Shown: positions 36,309 to 47,300 of the stretch, in pieces
Position numbering within the stretch: position 1 is the first letter of the stretch
Layout of the letters: each line of letters opens with the position of its first letter
Source: Symsagittifera roscoffensis
Taxonomy: Eukaryota; Xenacoelomorpha; Acoela; Convolutidae
Length of the DNA stretch: 64,000 nucleotides
Assembly: GCF_963678635.1 (NCBI RefSeq)
Contig: NC_087067.1
Location: 47,418,001-47,482,000, forward strand
Direction: 5' to 3'
Notes under the pieces: model-generated
Seen by the model: the letters and a program-made list of their open reading frames with translations, nothing else
The model's database searches: none
Told to the model about the DNA's origin: nothing
Made by a program: the position numbers and the translations under genes

Positions 36309-36590
36309 GCCCCCCCCCCCCCACCTAAACAACCCCCCTCCCCACCTGAACACGCCCGCCTGAACAACCCCCCCACTTGAATCCACATCCCCCAACTGGA
36401 CCCACATCCCCCACCTGAATCCAAACCCCCCCCCCCCACCTGAATCCAAACGCCCCCCCCCCACCTGAATCCAACCCCCTCCCCCTCCCGCCTGAAACCA
36501 CCACCACACCCCCCCCCCCACCCACCTGAAGCCCCACCCCCCACCTAAACCCACCCCCCGCCTAAACACACCCACCTGAACACGTTAAAT
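36309..36590. repeat. C-rich minisatellite, unit 3 end (longest)
   Basis: About 280 bases of the same array, longer than in units 1 and 2. It is followed directly by the segment at 36600-36980 that also occurs inverted near 54800-55100 and 56640-56960. Confidence 0.9.
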
Positions 36591-37000
36591 TGGGGGGAGA
36601 GGGGGGTTTGTTCTAAATGGGCAAATGGTAGGGGGGTAATAATGTGTAATATAAAAAAGTAATGAAAATATCAAATTTAGGTAGAAAAAAATCAATTGAA
36701 CAGCAAGTAACCAACGTAACCAACTTGAACTTAAAACGTAGAAAAGACATTATGTGCGTTGAAATTCGCATCTCAGTAAAGTGGAAAAAAATCGATTATA
36801 ATTTAATTTCATTATCAGTGTCCACGAAAGTGAAAAAAAATCTATTATAAGGGATGAAAAAAGGATTTTGTTGCCTCGAAAAATAGTAAGAATCCACTTT
36901 CAATTGATTATAATCGATTTGTTTTCACTTTTGTGGACACTGACAAGGAAACTCAATTTTAGTCGATTTTTATTCATGGAACTCCAATGCGGGAATTAAC
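36591..37000. repeat. Repeat segment shared, inverted, with 54-57 kb
   Basis: It contains GTAACCAACGTAACCAACTT, CATTATGTGCGTTGAAATTC, two copies of CAGTGTCCAC...GTGAAAA in opposite orientation and several ATTATAATCGATT-like motifs. The reverse complement appears in both direct copies at 53.99-57.25 kb. It lies next to the C-rich array in all three places, so array and segment belong to one repeat family. Confidence 0.85.
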
Positions 37001-37254
37001 TGTTCTTGTATCCGTTTTCACCGTTTTAATTCATAGTCTGCAAAGCATACAAAACTGTGACTGATTTTGCAGAAAATCTTAACTTTTTCTAATAAAGAGC
37101 TGAATCACAAAGCATTTTAGATATGTAATAAAGCTGAAAACTTAAACAATCAAACTTCTGCTTCGTTTCAGCTCAGTTTGTTATGGCTTAACAGGTATGA
37201 TCAGGCCCGTTTTATTTCAGAAATTGTTATTTATGTAGTGATCGTCCAGACCGG

Positions 37255-37332
37255 TGAGTCATCACAAGATTCGGTTTTTTACCGTCGACAGACTAAAGTT
37301 ACTGAGTCATCAGCTGTCTCGTAGATGACTCA
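37255..37332. promoter_or_regulatory. Cluster of three AP-1/TRE-type sites
   Basis: TGAGTCA at 37255-37261 and 37303-37309, and TGACTCA at 37326-37332, lie within 78 bases, and all three are followed or preceded by an extra T/A extending the match (TGAGTCATC twice). This density is unlikely by chance. No adjacent gene was identified, so any role as an enhancer or promoter is inference. Confidence 0.4.
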
Positions 37333-37924
37333 TGTTGGTCTTGATAACTGCCATGTTGTTATTTTGCTTCTGACAAGAAGCAAATATGCTTTCTTAGGGA
37401 AACACGGTACAATAATTGCGTCTAGAAGCATCTTTCGACATTTATTTTATTATAGGTTTTCTGTGTGAAAAATGTTTGGCTAATTTATGTTCCTCAGAAA
37501 ACAAAAAAATTGCATTTTCGAGATTGAAGCCGGTACCTTTTGAAATAAGTCTCGAAAGTTTCTCTTACACATGAAGAACACTTGAAATGAAACATAAAAT
37601 CCGGGTTTTTGAAACGGCGGCAGCTGAAATCGTAGTGAGGACATGGGAGAGGCACTTGCTTTCAAGAGACCAATGTTAAGCCGTATTGAAACACTTCTCA
37701 ATACAACTTACTGGCGCCGATTTTCTCTCACATAAAAAATAATGCTTTTTTCTATTAATTTTCATCAATTGTCTCTTGTTTGGAGATTTTGTTTCTCTTT
37801 GTGTTACCTTGGTCGGATTATACTCTGAAATCTACTTCCGAGACGTGTTTTAATTAGTTTACGTTCTTTGTTGTCTGCGCTGGATTACATTAAACCCTGT
37901 TTTGAACGAACGTTCATTTTTAAT

Positions 37925-38030
37925 TAAGTTTTGTAGATTGCACTTGACGGTGTTTCAGATAAAATCTATTTATAAAATCTAAGTTTTGTAGATTGCACTT
38001 GACGGTGTTTCAGATAAAATCTATTTTTTA
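37925..38030. repeat. Two-copy tandem repeat, ~54-bp period
   Basis: TAAGTTTTGTAGATTGCACT followed by TGACGGTGTTTCAG and so on occurs twice in succession, essentially unchanged, implying a recent local duplication. Confidence 0.9.
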
Positions 38031-38169
38031 CTATGCCGTCGTATAAATCAATCAATCAGGAGGCTTTTTAAAAAACTTTTTATGAAAAACCTTTGGAAAA
38101 CGTGATTGTATATCAGCAGCAAAACTGACTTCTGTTTGACAAAATTTGAGTCAGTCGCTGATTGGTTGC

Positions 38170-38960
38170 CCGCACTCAGTGAAAAGAGAAAACAATCGAT
38201 TATATTATAAATAGAATCATACTCTCAGCAAAATTATAATTAATTATAAGCGCCAGTTTTCGATGTTCAAACGATTTATAATCCATTATAATGATAAAAT
38301 TTTTGGTGACATTTTAATAAATTATAATCAATTATAAATAATTACAAATTTTCCGATAATCTCTTGTAATAAATTATAAAACCTTTTTCTATCAAAATAT
38401 TATTTCACAATTATAATGGATTATAATTTAGCTATTCTGCATGAAAATAGAGGAAAATTTTGATCTAAAAATCGCGTTTTTTTGGCGCGCTCTCCCCCCT
38501 CAAACATAGAATTTATTGGCGCCAAAGGTGCCTTTAGAAAGTTCTTAGGCTCCGTCGGATACCCAAAAATGGATATCTCAAGATAATTCAAAGGGGGAAA
38601 CCCCAGCTCCTACCACTAAAACCGCCCCTGGCTATAAGTACAAAATTACAGTTTCTTTTAGTTGGGTAACCAACTAACCAACTGAAAAGCACACAAAACA
38701 AAACAAAATAAAGCGAAAAGAAGTGTTGACCTAATTGTTGAATAATAAAGGATTATAATTCATTATAATGAATTATAGTTCAATAAAACTTGATAAAAAA
38801 CTTTTCAAAAAATATTCGATTATAATCGATTATAAACCATTATAATGATTTTTAAGGTTTCAAAAAATAGTAACATTTTAATCCACTTTTACTCAATTAT
38901 AATTGATTTCTTTCGAAACTTATGAAAACTGGCGATAAAAATTCATTATAATCTATTATT
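38170..38960. repeat. Dense AT-palindromic motif region
   Basis: ATTATAATCGATTATAA, AATCCATTATAATGAT and close variants recur many times in both orientations. A hAT-like right end (ACCGCCCCTG) at about 38621-38630 interrupts the region; its left partner is not visible. No coding content. Confidence 0.7.
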
Positions 38961-40885
38961 TTCTCTTTTTACTGAGTGCAGGTGTATTTAATAACAATTC
39001 AATTTATGAATATTTGAAAAAAAAACTAGTCCCACCTATCACTATTGATTTCAAAAATCAGAATGGGATTATTAAGCTTGCTGGGTGCTCATCAAATAAA
39101 GTAAAAGGAAAAGGGTTTTTCAATAAATTTTAGTGCTCAAAAATTTCATTAACAAAAATTATTCAACTGAGAAAGTTGCTCGATAGGCGCAAAATTTGGT
39201 GTCTGTAGGTCTCGGAATTCCAGAGACATGTACTTAAACCTTTTAAAATTTTGTCAAACGATCAAATAAATGAAGAAGCAAAAGAAGCAAGAGAGCTTCC
39301 TTGTTGCGGAATCCGCTTACAATTCACACATAAACTGTTCGGCCCCGTAATGTAAATTCAAGTTTTCTTAGTACATTGCAAATTTTGGCGAAATGTGAGT
39401 AGTTTTTGTCACATTACTTGTCGTCGGAATATAATTTCTATTAATAGAATTTCAATTACTGTCTAACTGCGCTAAAATAAGTACTCGTTAGATCCGTAGT
39501 TCGGATACAAATTTCTAAATTGGCTTTCTTTTGAAAAACTCTAAAATTTAAAATCGGTCAGAACTACAAATTATAAATCCAAAACAAACATGAAAGTTCC
39601 GTCTTATGGATTAAAATTTTTTTTGGCACATGTTTGAAAGTAAAAAAAAACTTATTGACGGATAAACGTGAACAAACACAAAATTATTTAAGAAAACCTC
39701 AAAACACTAGATCAAACTTCATGTTGGTTCTTCTTAGTTCTTGAAGTGTTTTCCTTATAAGGAGGTGAACAGAGAAAGCAATTCGTTTGTACGTATATTT
39801 TTTCTTCGCTATGTTTAGATTTATCAGCTGTTTCAGCTGTCTGGCTCAGCTGACACTGAACTATTGATCTATAAGTTCTACAGATCTTTCAAAACTTTAG
39901 TAAATTTTTATTGCTCTCCGAATTTTTATTTGAATTTCAAAATCATCAGTTTAATTGATCCAAGAGCAGCTAAAGATCGTCAAACTATAGTTTTCTTCAA
40001 TCTCTGTAAAATGAAAAGAAAATACGTATCAATTTGTTAGTCTAACTTTTGAAAACCAGGCATTGCAATAAAAAAAAGAATTGATTGTAATTGAAGCTAT
40101 TCTGTCAACAGTTAATTACAAGTTAAACACAGCGCGTAGAACATTTGAAAAAAAAACATAAATGATGCTCCAGCAAACTCAATAATTTTTTTTTAATTTA
40201 ACAATACACGGTTAAAGTCCCACCGTTAAGTATAGCTTTTTCTGTAGTATCCCAGTGATGGCTATTTTCCAGCGCTGATTCATGTATAACTCAGAGTTTT
40301 TTTGCATGGCTAAACCTGTGATACTTCAGAGATATTTCAGTAATGATTCCCTAAAAAATCATTGCTAAAACTTAAGAAATTTTAACTCATTTTAGTTGCT
40401 TTCAAATGAGAGTTTCATTAAATAAGCATTTTAATTTGGATTTGGCGAAGAATTGATAGCTGAAAGGTAGCATACATGTCTACACTATTAAATCACTATT
40501 TTTGCTCATTTTGCTAGATTTTTTACCACTGTTTCACTGCTAAAAATAAGCTAAATTAACAATAATTTTTCGATAAATTTTGCTATTGAGGCAAGGAACA
40601 TCGATAATTCATCGAGGGCAATCCCTCCTTTTTAAAACTTTTTATCGCTAATTTTCAACGATCAACCCGGATATGATTCAGGCTTCCTGATATGAGCCTT
40701 CAATTTGAAAATATCATAATACAGTCAAGCTGAACGACATCATTGGTTTTTTGAAAAAAAATTTTTTTAACTAGAACAGAAAAATAGCCAAAACTATAGT
40801 ACACCAATTGCAACATTTACCTTTTGACAATTTTTGATTAAGAGAAACTGGAAAAAGAGGAGTAGAAAAAAGGGAGGGATAAAAA
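38961..40885. other. No gene; MITE fragment at 39270-39352
   Basis: AT-rich with no supported exon. Around 39270-39352 lies an inverted fragment of the GAGGCCAAACT MITE (TTGTTGCGGAATCCGCTTAC, then a degraded CCCCGTAATG terminus). Confidence 0.6.
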
Positions 40886-40890
40886 GAGAG

Positions 40891-41366
40891 TGTGCGCTCA
40901 ATCTCCGTTATTTGGTAAAACTATAAAGTCGAATGCTTTGAATTATAAAGAGTATTTATCGGCAAAGACTCTCAGAAAAATCAATATTTTATCATAATTT
41001 TGGTCAAGCATAACATCATATAACTTCAATTCTGAACTGTCCGTTTTTGGTACAAAACGGCGCAAGCTAGCCACAAGAACCGGTCGGTAATGTCCTTGAG
41101 ACAAATTGCTCTTTTTGGCGGTCAACCTTAATCAAGGCTGAACCGAATTAGAACCAAAAAACAGTAAAAAACGGTCAAATGGGGCTATAGCCCCTCGGGT
41201 CTACATGTTTTAAGGTCTGCATATGGGGGGACTCGAACCCGGTTGACCGGCGTGAGAGACTTGTCTCTAGGCCGCTCGGCCAACTGTGCTTATTGTTGTT
41301 ACATTTTAGTTCAGTTTTATATGCATCTATACTCTACATTCTATACTCTACATTTGCATTGCAACA
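40891..41366 (-). repeat. 3' LTR of BEL/Pao element
   Basis: In element sense it runs TGTTGCAATG ... GAGCGCACA. It carries a TATA box (TATAAAA, plus 41315-41321), a tRNA-like segment just after it (41221-41290) and a perfect palindrome GGGGCTATAGCCCC (41181-41194). The gag-pol stop lies a few codons inside this LTR. Confidence 0.95.
41221..41290 (-). promoter_or_regulatory. tRNA-like segment with A and B boxes in LTR
   Basis: On the minus strand (element sense) the sequence has TGGCCGAGCGG, a good type-2 Pol III A box of class II (Leu/Ser) tRNAs. About 33 bases further on is GGGTTCGAGTCC, a near-canonical B box and T-loop. Acceptor pairing is poor and the anticodon stem is degenerate, so this is not a working tRNA gene. 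It lies about 30 bases downstream of the TATA box. The same segment is in the other LTR at 50389-50458. Confidence 0.65.
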
Positions 41367-44300
41367 TCCTCCCCCCCTGAAGAAGGAAGAACCGGAGCGA
41401 GCTTAACGGTCGGCCGCGTGACTTCACGGGTTGCGGTCCTGACAAGGGCGGATCGGGCGCAACCGTCCTGTCCGTAGTTTAGCTTGACGATTCGGGCGAG
41501 AGGGTAGTACCCACGCGGACTATCGGGCTCAATCACCCACACGAGATCGCCTGTTTTAAGAGTAAAGTCAGAATGAGTGTGCCACTTGACACGCTTATTC
41601 AGCGAGGGAACATATTCTCGAAGCCAACGAGACCAAATCGCGTTAGCATATGACTGCGCTCGCACGTACCTTTTCTTGTGATCGAAGTGCTCCCCGGGTA
41701 AAAGCGAAGGAAAGCTTGTGGCATGTTGTCCAAGCAAAAAATGGTTTGGGGTTAACGCTTCTAACTCACGTGAATCGGTACTAACGGGAGTGATTGGCCT
41801 CGAATTCAAAGCCTGTTCAACTAAGCAGAGTGTTGTTCCTAACACCTCTTCAGTGACTCGCCTACTGCCTAGGATATCGTACAGCACGCGCTTCACGCTT
41901 CGGACGAGGCGTTCCCAGGAGCCGCCATGATGGGGTGCGCCTGGCGGGTTAAACTTCCAAGTAACACCTTTGTGTGCAAAAATGGTCGGAGCCATGCCAT
42001 TCCAGCTCTTGATGCAGGCAAGTAATTCCTTTTCCGCACCAACGAAGTTCGTGCCATTATCCGACCAGATTGTGCTTGGCGTACCACGGCGCGCAACGAA
42101 CCGTTCAATGCCCATGACACACGAACTGGTGTCCAGAGACGGTACAATCTCAAGGTGTACAGCCCTGGTAGTGAGGCAAGTAAAAAGAAATCCCCATCTT
42201 TTTTCCGTGCTTCTGCGAACCGGAACGTAAAGCGGTCCAAAGTAATCCACACCCGTATGATTGAAGGGTGGTTGCTTGTATCCGAGACGTTCGACCGGTA
42301 AATCGGACATAATTGGCTGGATGGTGCTTGCTTTGCGTTTACGGCATGTCACACATTGATTTTCGACAGACCGAAGTAGTCGACGCAACCCAAGTATTGC
42401 AAATTTCATATTTAAAACGGAGCGCATGTAATCTAATCCTTGATGAAAATGCTTATGGTGGAGGCTGCGGGCCAACAAACGAACTAAGGTATGTCGGGCG
42501 TCGAGTATTATTGGGTGCTTAGTATCAAACTCGGTATCCACTAAGCGCACAATCCGTCCGGTGGAACGAATGATTCCAGCGGGACCGATAAATGGCGAGT
42601 ATGTGGCAATTTTACTACTATTCTTAATAGGTTTGCCAGCGGTGAGTGTTTTTAACTCAACGGGAAAGGATTCAATCTGAGCAAGATGAATCAGTTTGCT
42701 TTCTGCAATATCAAGTTCAGTGGGGTCGGTGATTCGTAAGTCTTTACCACGAAAATGCTTATGTGAAGGCAACACCCTCAACATAAAAGCGACTACTCGT
42801 TTATATCTTGTAAAGGAACTGAACCTTTCCCAATTGAACCCGTGTTCGGGATGTTTGATTGATGTGACATCGGTGACGAAGGAAGATGATGTCTCCAAGC
42901 AATTATCAACATCACAAGAAGGACCCTTCAAACGAATTTTATTGATTACACGTTCGTCGGGTAAAAACGGCCAATCAGTAGTCCTGAGAATGCTCGGACC
43001 AATAACCCAGCTGCTATCCTTGAGGGCTTCCGAAGAAATCCCCCGCGTACCGGTATCAGCTGGATTATCGCCGCTCAGAACATGGTGCCACTCATCAATA
43101 GTGGTCGACTCGAGGATTTCGCCGACACGATTAGCGACGAATACAGGTAATTTTTCAGTGGAGTTTAGCCACTGCAAAACTGTTGTACTATCTGTCCACA
43201 TAAAGACATGATTAATAGAGACGGTAAGGGCGGTCAGTATATCATCTTTTAGTCGTGTGGCGAGCAGAGCAGCTTGAAGCTCTAGCTTCGGTATAGATAG
43301 CGCTTTCATGGGCGCAACGCGAGCTTTACCAAAGATGAAGGATATTTGAGTTTTATGCGAGCTCGCGAGTCGCGCACGCAAAAATCCAACAGCACAGAAA
43401 ACATCCTGCGAGCTATCACCGAACATGTGGAGCTCAATTTGATCAACAGGCTCTGTGAAGTAACAACGGGGAATAGTCAATTGCCCTAAGAGAGGGAGAC
43501 CGGAGTGCCACTCGAGAAACTTATCTCTTATGTCTTCTGGCAATTCGTCGTCCCAACTTTGACCACTGATTTTCCAAATATCTTTCAGTAAAAGACGGGC
43601 CCTAACTGTGTATGGAGCTACTGACCCAACAGGGTCAAACACAGAAGAGACGAAACTCAAGACGGTTCGTTGAGTTATTGCTTTATCGAGAGGACGATCC
43701 ACGCCTCTGCTAACAACCAAAGTGTCTTTCACATGGTCCCACTTAAGACCTAAGACGTGTGAAGATTGTTCGGCACCGTTACAAATTTCCTTAATGGGTG
43801 AAGATGAGGATTCGGATTCCTCGGGGTTCATTGCTGAAGTGATTTCATCAGCATTACTGACAAATTTAGTCAAATTAAATCCTCCCAATTTTAGTAAGGA
43901 AACCAAATCGCGACTAGTTTTAATTGCTTGGGTAACGTTCTCGAATGAATCCAAGTAATCGTCCATGTAAAATTTTTCATTTACGACTGAGGCGGCCTCA
44001 GGGTATGTGGACATATTATCAGTTGCTGTTTTTTGCAACGCGAAATTGGCGCACGTAGGCGAATCCCGTGCGCCGAATATATGGCGAGTGTACTGATGAA
44101 CTACCACATCGGAAGTGGTATCCTCCCGCCACAAAAAACGGAGCGAAATTTGATCGCGGGCAAGGACTCCTACCTGGAGGAACATACCCTCTATATCCGC
44201 GGAAACGGCGTACTTATGTTGACGGAATCGCAAAAGCACAAAAATTAAATTTTGGAGTAGGTCAGGACCCACCAATAAGGACTTATTTAAGGATGTGCCG

Positions 44301-47300
44301 TGAAACTTAGAAGCCCCATTAAGGACTCGGCGCACCTTACCCGGCTTATTCGGATTTACGACGGGATGGTGCGGAAGATACCACTCGCGATCGGAACGCT
44401 TACGTGGATCATGCGGTTCGACGGTAACGACATAGCCTTTCCTAATGTCCTCTCTAATTGTTTCTGCGTATCTTTCGCGCAGCTCAGGGTCTTTACTTAA
44501 CCTTCTCTCCAATGATTTAAATTGGGCAAGTGACGAGTAATAATTATTTGGTAGACTGACATTACTATCAATCCAAAGCATAGGCACAACGTATCTTTCG
44601 CCATTGTGAACGGTTTCAGAATTTAGGATGGATAAAGCATGTTTTTCCGCGGCGGAACGGGCATCGACCTGTTTGAAAGCACCATACGATTCCAACTCGT
44701 ACCAGGATTTTATCTGGTCGGTCAGAGAAGAATCTTCAACAACACACTTGAAACACGAAGAAGTAGAATTACCGGACGGCGGCAACGGACCACTTAAGAC
44801 CCAACCTATCGGTAGGCGAACGGAACACGGTGAGTTTTTATCATCTCCCAAGATGAACTCAATGGGTCTAACGGCGTGGTAGTAGTCTTGTCCGATAATA
44901 ACTTCAACGTCCTCATAAGTATATTGAATGGGCTTAATAGGTGCTAATTGTGGATATTTATTCTGCAAATCAGCAATATTGATTAATTCGGAACCAATCC
45001 GAATATTGTCTTTAACATATGCACAGAGAGAAAATACGAAATCACTATTATTCGGCTCGGAGGAAACAGTAAACTTGACCCTCTGAGTCTCAACAACGGT
45101 GGTCGAATTGAAACCACTAATTGACAAGTTAACGGGCTCCCCTACTAAGCCGAGACGGTTTACGAGTGACGAAGACACCCAGGAGTGAGTCGATGCACTA
45201 TCACAAAGAACCAACGTCAGGAGACTGGTTACATCCGAGGATACACCAAGTGTTGCAATTGGCAACAACCCTTTAGAAGATTCAATGTCAAGTACATCAC
45301 TAACAGCGGCATGGGTGGAAGTGTTTGTATTCTCCTTGGATTTGTTTATTCCAGCCTTATTCGAGACATTTGAATTTTCCTTCCGAGGAAATATTCTTTC
45401 GGCTCCATGGAGCAAGACATTATGTGTGCTATCACACTCTGGCTTCGGGCACTTTTTTGCTCTAGAACATTGCCGGAAACTATGATTGCCATTGAGGCAA
45501 GCGAAGCAAAGTTTCTGTTCAGCTACGTATTTTGCTCGCTGAGTAGCATTCTTTTCCTTAAAAACAGCACAATTCCACAATGCATGACTACCCTTACACA
45601 AAACGCACGGCGGAAACTTAGACTTATCCTGAGACTTATCCTGAGCCTTACTAGTTACCTGGCTATTGGCTGCAAAAACTTTGGTTGTTTTTGGTTTAAC
45701 CGGTTCTTCGTTTTTTGCCTTAGAGCTGAGTAAACGTAATCTTTCATGCCCTTCGGCCTTTTCTTTCAACCAGTTGTTAAAGTCTAAGAGTGTTGGTCGC
45801 TGCCAATTATGTCTAACAGTATGCATTGACCAAGCCTCCTTGAGGTTAGGCGGAAGCTTATTAACAGCTTGGTTTAACAGGTTAACACTCTTTAGATCAT
45901 CGTTGAAAGACAATGATTTGAAAACTGCTACGAGGCCAGATATGGCAGAGGAGAAACTAATGACATTTTCCGAATTGTGCATCTTAAGTGGAGGAAAAGT
46001 ATTCAGCTTATCAAGATGCGCACCAACAATGGCATGTGGTTGCCCAAACTTCCGTTGCAAGGTGGCCAGTGCATCCTTGTACATAACGCCACTATAACTA
46101 AACTCCGCAATTGCGGTTTTTGCTTTGCCTGTGACGAGCGTTTTTAAGTATGTCAATTTCGTATCATCGGTGAGAACAGCGGAATCAACGGTGGACTTAA
46201 ACTGACCAAACCATTCGTGCCAGTTTAACGGGTTACCGTCAAACTGGGCTAACTTCCATTCAGGAAGATGATCTTTGCGGCTATGCATCAATAATTCCGC
46301 CAATTCACGAGCGGAGAGAGGTCGATCCGATGAACAACCTTGGTTCGAATAAGCGGGAGACGGTGCGTAGTCTTCGTTGACTGGCTGATAACCAGTATTA
46401 GTTTGATTGACGAAATACGGAACATGTTGGGGATGAACTGGGGGAGTATTAAAATACACAGTCCCACCACTAGTATAAGGAACGGCGGTGTTACACGATG
46501 GGACAATAGTTGTCACATTAGAAAAAATGTTTCCAGCATTACAACACTGAGCAGGCGTGACGATTGGAGTTGTAGCTGCCAATCGCCATAAGTTTGCATC
46601 ACTTGTGTAGTAATCGTTGATACTAGGTGACACAGTATGCGGAACAAAGGGAAGATTATGTTGCGTCTGGACTGGCTCTGCATGGCAGTTAGGTGCCGAA
46701 AAGAAAACCGGCGTTGGGTTTACTCCAGAAGATGAGAAGCCACCACCAGCAAATGCAGGCGACAAAGAAACAAAACCAGAAACGGGTTGGGCCGGTAACA
46801 TTGGGACAGGTAATGATTCCGGTTGCGCAATGGCAAAACTACCATTAGTTATGTTTGAACTCATGGTCTGTAAAGGAATAGCAGACGGTGGTGACACGTG
46901 TGCACTAGAATGCATATTGTTAACTGGGAATGGAACAGAGGCTGGGAATGAAACAGAAGCTTGCAATGGCAAACGGCTTGCACTGCCAAATTGAGGCATA
47001 GCCCGATGTCCATAACTATGGATTCCAGGGTCACTCAATGCTGTGTGCTCATGGTTATGACTATTACTGGTGTGAATTGCATGAGCAAGGAGGGCGGAAG
47101 TCGTGGGTCCTGACGAAATGGGTACATGAGTGAAGGCCTGCAAACCTGGAGCACTAGCAACGTCGGGAGGTGCTTGTGAACTAACAGAGTCTACCCAATC
47201 ATTAGTTCGATCGGTTGCTACCTTTGAAATAGGTTGACTTACTCCTGTTACATTACTTTCCGCTACCTTCTCGCTAACCTCAGATGAACTGTCCTCAAGT

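Larger units (their letters stand above)
30733..36590. repeat. Three tandem ~1.9-kb units with C-rich ends
   Basis: Units at about 30733-32658, 32659-34546 and 34547-36590 each start ACCATTTTTATGAATATTG, run through near-identical sequence, contain AATCGATTATAATGGATT-like motifs near the end and finish in a C-rich minisatellite. Copies are highly similar with small indels; unit 2 lacks a short segment around its end compared with units 1 and 3. Weak open frames recur in each copy but are interrupted differently and resemble no protein, so the unit looks non-coding. It is possibly a large satellite or a tandemly inserted non-autonomous element. Confidence 0.9.

Noticed and set aside
36276-36575. 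Glycine-rich proteins opposite the C-rich arrays (also at 34.4 kb)
   Set aside because: They are translations of G-run minisatellite DNA in several frames, with no splice or codon support.
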